Shown piece after piece: positions 60,153 through 64,000 of a stretch of DNA of 64,000 nt. The notes beneath the pieces were generated by a model. It ran no database searches. It was not told where the DNA came from and saw nothing but the letters and a program-made list of their open reading frames with translations. The first letter of the stretch is position 1. Each line of letters begins with the position of its first letter. Both the position numbers and the translations under genes were made by a program. Source of the stretch: Nesterenkonia populi (GTDB lineage Bacteria; Actinomycetota; Actinomycetes; Actinomycetales; Micrococcaceae); assembly GCF_007994735.1 (NCBI RefSeq), contig NZ_VOIL01000001.1:558001-622000 (forward strand), written 5' to 3'.

Positions 60153-61544
60153 ATGAGCACTTTCGCAGTCATCAACCCGAACACCGGCAAGACTGAAGAG
60201 ACCTTCGACTCGGTGTCAGCCGAGCAGATCCCTTCCATCATCGACGAGGCAGACCGCGCCTTCCAGACATGGCGCTCCACGCCTGTCTCCGAGAGGGCCT
60301 CCGTCCTCAGATCGGCAGCGGAGATCATCGAGAACCGTGTGGATGAGCTCGCGAGCGTCATCGGTCGCGAGATGGGCAAACCGCACCAGCAGGGCGTGGC
60401 TGAGGCGAAGAAGGTCGCCTACACGCTGCGGTGGTATGCGGACAGCGGCCCATCATTCCTGGAGCCGACGGAGCTCCCCGAGGCGCAGGGCGCTGAGCGA
60501 ACCTATGTGAAGCACGATCCGCTCGGCGTGCTGCTGGGCATCATGCCCTGGAACTTCCCCTACAACCAGATCGCCCGGTTCGCGGTGCCCAACCTGCTGG
60601 TCGGCAATGCGGTGCTGATGAAGCAGGCGGCGATCTGCCCGGTCTCGTCCCAGACCTTCCAGGAGATCCTCGAGGAGGCTGGGCTGCCCCGAGGCGTCTA
60701 CACCAACATCTACCTCAACAGCAGCGACGCCGAGAAGGTCCTGGAGGACTTCCGGGTCAAAGGCGTATCCCTCACCGGCTCTGAGGCCGCCGGCGCATCG
60801 GTGGCCGGCATTGCGGCCAAGCACCTGAAGAAGTCGGTCCTGGAGCTGGGCGGCAATGACCCCGCCGTCGTGCTGGACACTGACGACGTCTCCGCATTGG
60901 CTCAGAAGCTGGTCACCCTGCGGCTGACCAACGCGGGTCAGGTCTGCACCTCACCCAAACGGCTCATCGTGGTTGAGGACCTCTACGAGGACTTCGTCGC
61001 CGCCGCCAAGGAGGCCGTGGAGAACACCGCCGTGGGACCTGCCGATGATCCCAGCACCGACATGGGGCCGCTGTCCTCCGAGGGTGCGCGCGACGAGGTG
61101 GTGGAGCGTGTCCAGCAGGCCGCAAAGGACGGGGCCACCCTGCACACCGGCGGCGAGAAGCTGGACCGTGACGGCTGGTTCATGTCACCGGCTCTGCTGA
61201 CTGACATCGACCTCGACAGCGACCTGGGCTGCAACGAGCTCTTCGGCCCCGCCGTCATGGTGTTCAAGGCCCATGACGAGGCGGAGGCTCTGCAGATCGC
61301 CAACAGCACCCAGTACGGGCTGATGGCCTCCGTGTGGACCCAGGACATGGAGCGCGGCCAGCGGTTCGCCGAGCAGATCGAGGCTGGCATGACGTTCGTG
61401 AACACGCACATGGACTCCAGCCCCGAGTTCCCGTTCGGCGGCATCAACAACTCCGGCTACGGCCGGGAGAACGCCCAGTGGGCGCTGCGCGAGTTCACCA
61501 ACGAGCGGCTCGTACGGTTGGCCGCTCACCCCACCGGCGAGTGA
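60153..61544 (+). CDS. Aldehyde dehydrogenase (succinate-semialdehyde type, GabD1-like)
   Basis: NAD(P)-dependent dehydrogenase of 463 residues. Catalytic Cys in NAGQVCTSPKR, catalytic Glu in LELGGNDPAV, cofactor region GIMPWNFPYNQIARFAVPNLLVGNAVLMK and VSLTGSEAAGASVA. The length and NPNTGKTEETF start fit GabD1-like enzymes. GGGGA precedes ATG 60153; the longer frame upstream to 59904 is unsupported. It is divergent from the ArsR gene by about 250 bp that hold no gene. Followed by a strong terminator. Confidence 0.92.
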   Translation: MSTFAVINPNTGKTEETFDSVSAEQIPSIIDEADRAFQTWRSTPVSERASVLRSAAEIIENRVDELASVIGREMGKPHQQGVAEAKKVAYTLRWYADSGPSFLEPTELPEAQGAERTYVKHDPLGVLLGIMPWNFPYNQIARFAVPNLLVGNAVLMKQAAICPVSSQTFQEILEEAGLPRGVYTNIYLNSSDAEKVLEDFRVKGVSLTGSEAAGASVAGIAAKHLKKSVLELGGNDPAVVLDTDDVSALAQKLVTLRLTNAGQVCTSPKRLIVVEDLYEDFVAAAKEAVENTAVGPADDPSTDMGPLSSEGARDEVVERVQQAAKDGATLHTGGEKLDRDGWFMSPALLTDIDLDSDLGCNELFGPAVMVFKAHDEAEALQIANSTQYGLMASVWTQDMERGQRFAEQIEAGMTFVNTHMDSSPEFPFGGINNSGYGRENAQWALREFTNERLVRLAAHPTGE

Positions 61545-61558
61545 CCACCTGCCGGTGA

Positions 61559-61600
61559 AAGAGGCGCGGCGCGGATCGTTTTCCGTGCCGCGCCTCTTTT
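61559..61600 (+). terminator. Rho-independent terminator after aldehyde dehydrogenase
   Basis: AAGAGGCGCGGC pairs with GCCGCGCCTCTT (12 bp), extended by GCGGA/TCCGT around a 6-nt loop, with a TTTT tail: the clearest intrinsic terminator in the window. It also lies after the siderophore-binding gene on the other strand. Confidence 0.85.
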
Positions 61601-61652
61601 CGTGCGCTCCGGCGCCTTCAGGGCGACCTGGGCTCTGTTGTCGAACAGCAAG

Positions 61653-62618
61653 CTAAGGCTGGCTGAGGATCTCCTCGACTTCGGCGATGATCTCCTGCGC
61701 CCCCAGTGGGCCGACGCCGGCAATCCAGACTTCGTGATCGACGTGATGGATCTCGCTGTCAGTCCCTTCCAACAGGTCCATGGTCCAGTCCGGCAGGTCC
61801 GGAGTGGTGGGGTCCGATGACACGAACACCCGGTCTGCGGCGAGGTCACCGACATTCTCCGAGGAGATCTCCAGGATGCCGTTGTCCTCCCAGTCCTGCT
61901 CGGGTATCTCGAAGCCGAGATCGGACAGAACATCGCCGGTAAAGGTGTCGGGACCGTAGAGGCGTACTGCTCCGGCCTCTCGTGGCCGGATGACCTGGGC
62001 TGTCAGACCTGCCAGATCCATGTCCTCCTTCACCTCAGCGGTGCGCTCGTCATAGTCGGCCAGCAGCGCATCGGCGGTGTCGGGAACCCCCAAGGCTTCC
62101 CCGACGGTGCGGATGCTGCTGCGCCAGTCTCCTCCCGGAGACTCGACGAACACCGTGGGCGCGATATCACTGAAGGTGTCATAGAGGTCCTCATGACGGG
62201 ATTTGGCACCGAGAATGAGATCCGGATCGAGGTCGGCGATCTGCTCCAGTGAAGGTTCGGTGATGCTGCCCACGCTGGCGATGTCCTGAACGTCTTCGCC
62301 CAGATAGTCGGGAAGCTCATCCGTATTGACGATGAGTGCTGCACCGGCGGGAACGACCCCGAGCGCCATGGCCGTATCCAGGAGGTTGATCTCCAGCACG
62401 ACCACGCGTTCTGGCTGGTCGGGGATTTCGGTGGAGCCCATGGCATGCTCGACCGTCTGCGCTTCCTCGATCCCTTCGGCCTGATCCTCACTCACCTCAT
62501 CCTGTTCAGAGCCCTCGGCGGCGCAACTCGTCAGCGCAAGCGAGGCGAGCGCAGCGAAGGCTGCAGCACTGGACCACATGCGGTGGCGCGGCGAGATGGG
62601 TGAGCGGTTCACGGTCAT
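61653..62618 (-). CDS. Iron-siderophore ABC transporter substrate-binding lipoprotein
   Basis: Lipoprotein of 321 residues. Signal peptide with lipobox LTSCAAEG; an acidic linker (EGSEQDEVSEDQAEGIEE), then the periplasmic-binding fold: PERVVVLEINLLDTAMALGVVPAG, EPSLEQIADLDPDLILGAKSR and the C-terminal DHEVWIAGVGPLGAQEIIAEVEEIL. AAAGGA precedes the ATG. Divergent from a siderophore-interacting protein and FecCD permease across an iron-box-like palindrome; these form one uptake system. Confidence 0.93.
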   Translation of the reverse strand: MTVNRSPISPRHRMWSSAAAFAALASLALTSCAAEGSEQDEVSEDQAEGIEEAQTVEHAMGSTEIPDQPERVVVLEINLLDTAMALGVVPAGAALIVNTDELPDYLGEDVQDIASVGSITEPSLEQIADLDPDLILGAKSRHEDLYDTFSDIAPTVFVESPGGDWRSSIRTVGEALGVPDTADALLADYDERTAEVKEDMDLAGLTAQVIRPREAGAVRLYGPDTFTGDVLSDLGFEIPEQDWEDNGILEISSENVGDLAADRVFVSSDPTTPDLPDWTMDLLEGTDSEIHHVDHEVWIAGVGPLGAQEIIAEVEEILSQP

Positions 62619-62692
62619 AAGTCCTTTCAGCAGTGACTGGCGGGAGCTCCCGCCGGCAAACGACGCTTATTACATCATGCGTTCAACAGGTA

Positions 62693-62712
62693 TTAGGCTT
62701 CGGTGAACCTAA
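62693..62712. promoter_or_regulatory. Iron-box-like palindrome (DtxR/IdeR type)
   Basis: TTAGGCT-TCGGTG-AACCTAA, inverted halves TTAGG(C/T)T. DtxR/IdeR boxes have the same TTAGGTT half-sites but a 5-nt centre (19 bp) rather than 6. Located between the divergent siderophore genes, about 75 bp from the binding-protein start. Likely iron-dependent control of both directions. Confidence 0.6.
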
Positions 62713-62864
62713 TGTTACGAACTGCCGCCGTTCGCCTCTCTTAGCCCTCCAGGGCACCTCGTTGAAGGACGCTTTGATGAAAATAAGAAACGCCCACATG
62801 CTGTTTTGTGTAGCATCACGGAGGTACAGCTGACTCCCGCTTCAGAGATCGAGAAGGACACCCC

Positions 62865-63695
62865 TTGGCCGAAAGCCGACGCACTCCCCTGAAACGTGAT
62901 GCCCGACGGGCCTTTGCCTGCCGAGTCGCGCAAGTCACTCAGCTGACCCCGCGGATGCGTCGGCTCACCTTGGAAGCACAAGAGTTCTGCGACTTTCAGA
63001 CGCTGGCCGCGGATGAGTACTTCGGCCTCATGATCCCTCGCTCCGGCACTTTGGAGCTGCCGTCCGAACACCCACCGCAGATTTCTCCCCGTGCCCTCGT
63101 CGCTCTCATCCCCGAAGAGCTGCGTCCAGACGTGCGGTGGTACACCGTCCGGCAGCACCGCCCCTCCGTGGGCCAGGTGGACGTCGATATGGTCCTTCAC
63201 GGTGAGGGAGAGGTCAGCGGGCCAGCTGGTCGCTGGGCCAGCAGGGCGCAGAGGGGCGACATCGTCGGCTTCTGCGAGTGCAAAGGTGTCTACGCACCCG
63301 AGGATTCGGTGAGGACTCAGCTGCTCATCGGTGACGAGACCTCCCTGCCAGCGCTGGCCGCACTGCTTGAGTCTGATGAGCCGGCACCTACGAGGGGTCG
63401 GCTGGACAGTCAGCACGTCACGGTGCATATCGAGGTCCCAAGCGATGATGAGATTCAGCAGATTCACACCGATGTTCCCATCCAGTGGCACGTGCGCAAT
63501 GAGGCGAGGCCAGGCTCGAGTCTGCTCAGGGACCTGGAGTGCGCTGACCTTCCGAATACGATTGACTACGCCTGGGTCTGCGCTGAGGCGTTGACCGTGA
63601 AGCTGGTTCGTCGACACCTGGTGAACGCCAGAGGAGTCGATAAGTCAAAGATCCTGTTTTCCGGGTATTGGAGACTCGGAGAAGCCCGACTGTGA
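62865..63695 (+). CDS. Siderophore-interacting protein (FAD-linked ferric reductase)
   Basis: Cytoplasmic flavoprotein of 276 residues that reduces ferric siderophores with NAD(P)H to free the iron. FAD-binding [45 protein letters not shown](P)-type domain, and the family C-terminus [12 protein letters not shown]. Start is TTG 62865 with AAGGA seven bases upstream; no ATG or GTG is better placed. The stop overlaps the permease GTG (GTGA). Confidence 0.92.
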   Translation: MAESRRTPLKRDARRAFACRVAQVTQLTPRMRRLTLEAQEFCDFQTLAADEYFGLMIPRSGTLELPSEHPPQISPRALVALIPEELRPDVRWYTVRQHRPSVGQVDVDMVLHGEGEVSGPAGRWASRAQRGDIVGFCECKGVYAPEDSVRTQLLIGDETSLPALAALLESDEPAPTRGRLDSQHVTVHIEVPSDDEIQQIHTDVPIQWHVRNEARPGSSLLRDLECADLPNTIDYAWVCAEALTVKLVRRHLVNARGVDKSKILFSGYWRLGEARL

Positions 63696-64000
63696 CTGCT
63701 GGAGCCCTCCCAGGAACTCGGCACGGGCACCTGAAGAATCTCTCCATGTGGTTGGTGCTGGCCGCCGCACTGCTTGGCCTGTGCGTGGTCAGCGTAGCGG
63801 TGGGGGCCAGGGACATCCCTCTGGGCACGGTGATGGACGCTGTCCGTTCCATCACGGTTGAGACAGCGGCTGCTCCAGAGGAACTGATCATTCACCAGAC
63901 ACGAATCCCCAGAACCTTGGCGGGTCTCGTGGTCGGCGCGGCATTGGGCACTGCTGGGGCGCTGATCCAAGCATTGACGCGCAACCCCCTCGCAGACCCG
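63692..64000 (+). CDS. FecCD-family iron-siderophore permease, N-terminal part
   Basis: The first 103 residues reach the window edge. A hydrophobic first helix ([21 protein letters not shown]) is followed by [32 protein letters not shown], the FecCD/BtuC signature. GTG 63692 overlaps the stop of the preceding gene. Membrane partner for the binding protein at 61653-62618; the ATPase is presumably further right. Confidence 0.93.
   Translation, partial: MTAGALPGTRHGHLKNLSMWLVLAAALLGLCVVSVAVGARDIPLGTVMDAVRSITVETAAAPEELIIHQTRIPRTLAGLVVGAALGTAGALIQALTRNPLADP

Noticed and set aside
1-64000. CRISPR arrays, tRNA/rRNA genes, prophage or transposase genes
   Set aside because: Looked for spaced direct repeats, tRNA-like cloverleaf segments in intergenic DNA and transposase or integrase motifs; none seen.

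Overview
This 64 kb window is high-GC chromosomal DNA from an actinobacterium, most likely order Micrococcales and close to Micrococcaceae (Nesterenkonia/Arthrobacter-like; genus inferred from gene content, not proven). The evidence is the trxA-trxB-(pseudokinase-like)-murJ-NUDIX / CCA-transferase block, which in actinobacteria sits beside parAB close to oriC, and the rpsF-ssb-rpsR-rplI...dnaB block. Coding density is very high. I see no rRNA, tRNA, CRISPR, prophage or insertion sequence.

Layout. 1-4865 (minus strand): thioredoxin (cut by the window edge), thioredoxin reductase, a tail-anchored kinase-like protein, MurJ and a NUDIX hydrolase. 5040-9233: CCA tRNA nucleotidyltransferase, a GT87-type mannosyltransferase-like protein and a DUF418 membrane protein. 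9344-13240: ABC exporter plus DesK/NarL-type two-component system. 13251-16371: M18 aminopeptidase and the S6-SSB-S18-L9 operon, whose leader carries two perfect hairpins. 16410-24719: divergent condensation-domain protein and alpha/beta hydrolase, a 590-bp non-coding stretch rich in DnaA-box-like 9-mers, a luciferase-like flavoenzyme, dnaB, a Lys-rich membrane protein, galK and ohr. 24720-25785: a DUF1648 membrane gene lying between ohr and a second partial copy of the ohr 3' end. 25786-31854: two DUF4190 proteins, etfBA, a CoA-ester lyase, an acyl-CoA dehydrogenase and an M20 peptidase. 31950-36715: sugar MFS transporter convergent with a HAD-GH65 fusion. 36840-45877: double-hotdog thioesterase, CPBP protease, MATE exporter, several membrane proteins of unknown function, a CGNR regulator, an SRPBCC protein and a phytoene-desaturase-like flavoprotein. 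45918-47658: a Clp N-domain/SRPBCC fusion in an operon with a small HTH protein behind twin palindromes, next to a truncated DUF4143 ATPase. 47693-50541: lysE/argP pair and a second luciferase-like enzyme. 52365-56146: a four-gene set (UbiA prenyltransferase; type III polyketide synthase, methyltransferase, flavin monooxygenase) matching the composition of known prenylated alkylresorcinol/methoxyhydroquinone clusters. 56284-59905: DoxX-like protein, CDF transporter, and an NAD(P)-binding protein/luciferase-like/ArsR group. 60153-61544: aldehyde dehydrogenase. 61653-64000: siderophore uptake genes around an iron-box-like palindrome.

The most pervasive signal is regulatory. About twenty-five genes start 6-10 nt after a TANNNT-type -10 hexamer with no Shine-Dalgarno, which indicates leaderless transcription; operon-internal genes use ATGA/GTGA overlaps or clear AGGAG-type sites. 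Several operator-like palindromes sit exactly in the spacer or on the boxes of these promoters. The best candidates for less-described biology are the Clp_N-SRPBCC/HTH unit, the meroterpenoid-type cluster, the DnaA-box-like region and the ArsR-controlled flavoenzyme group.
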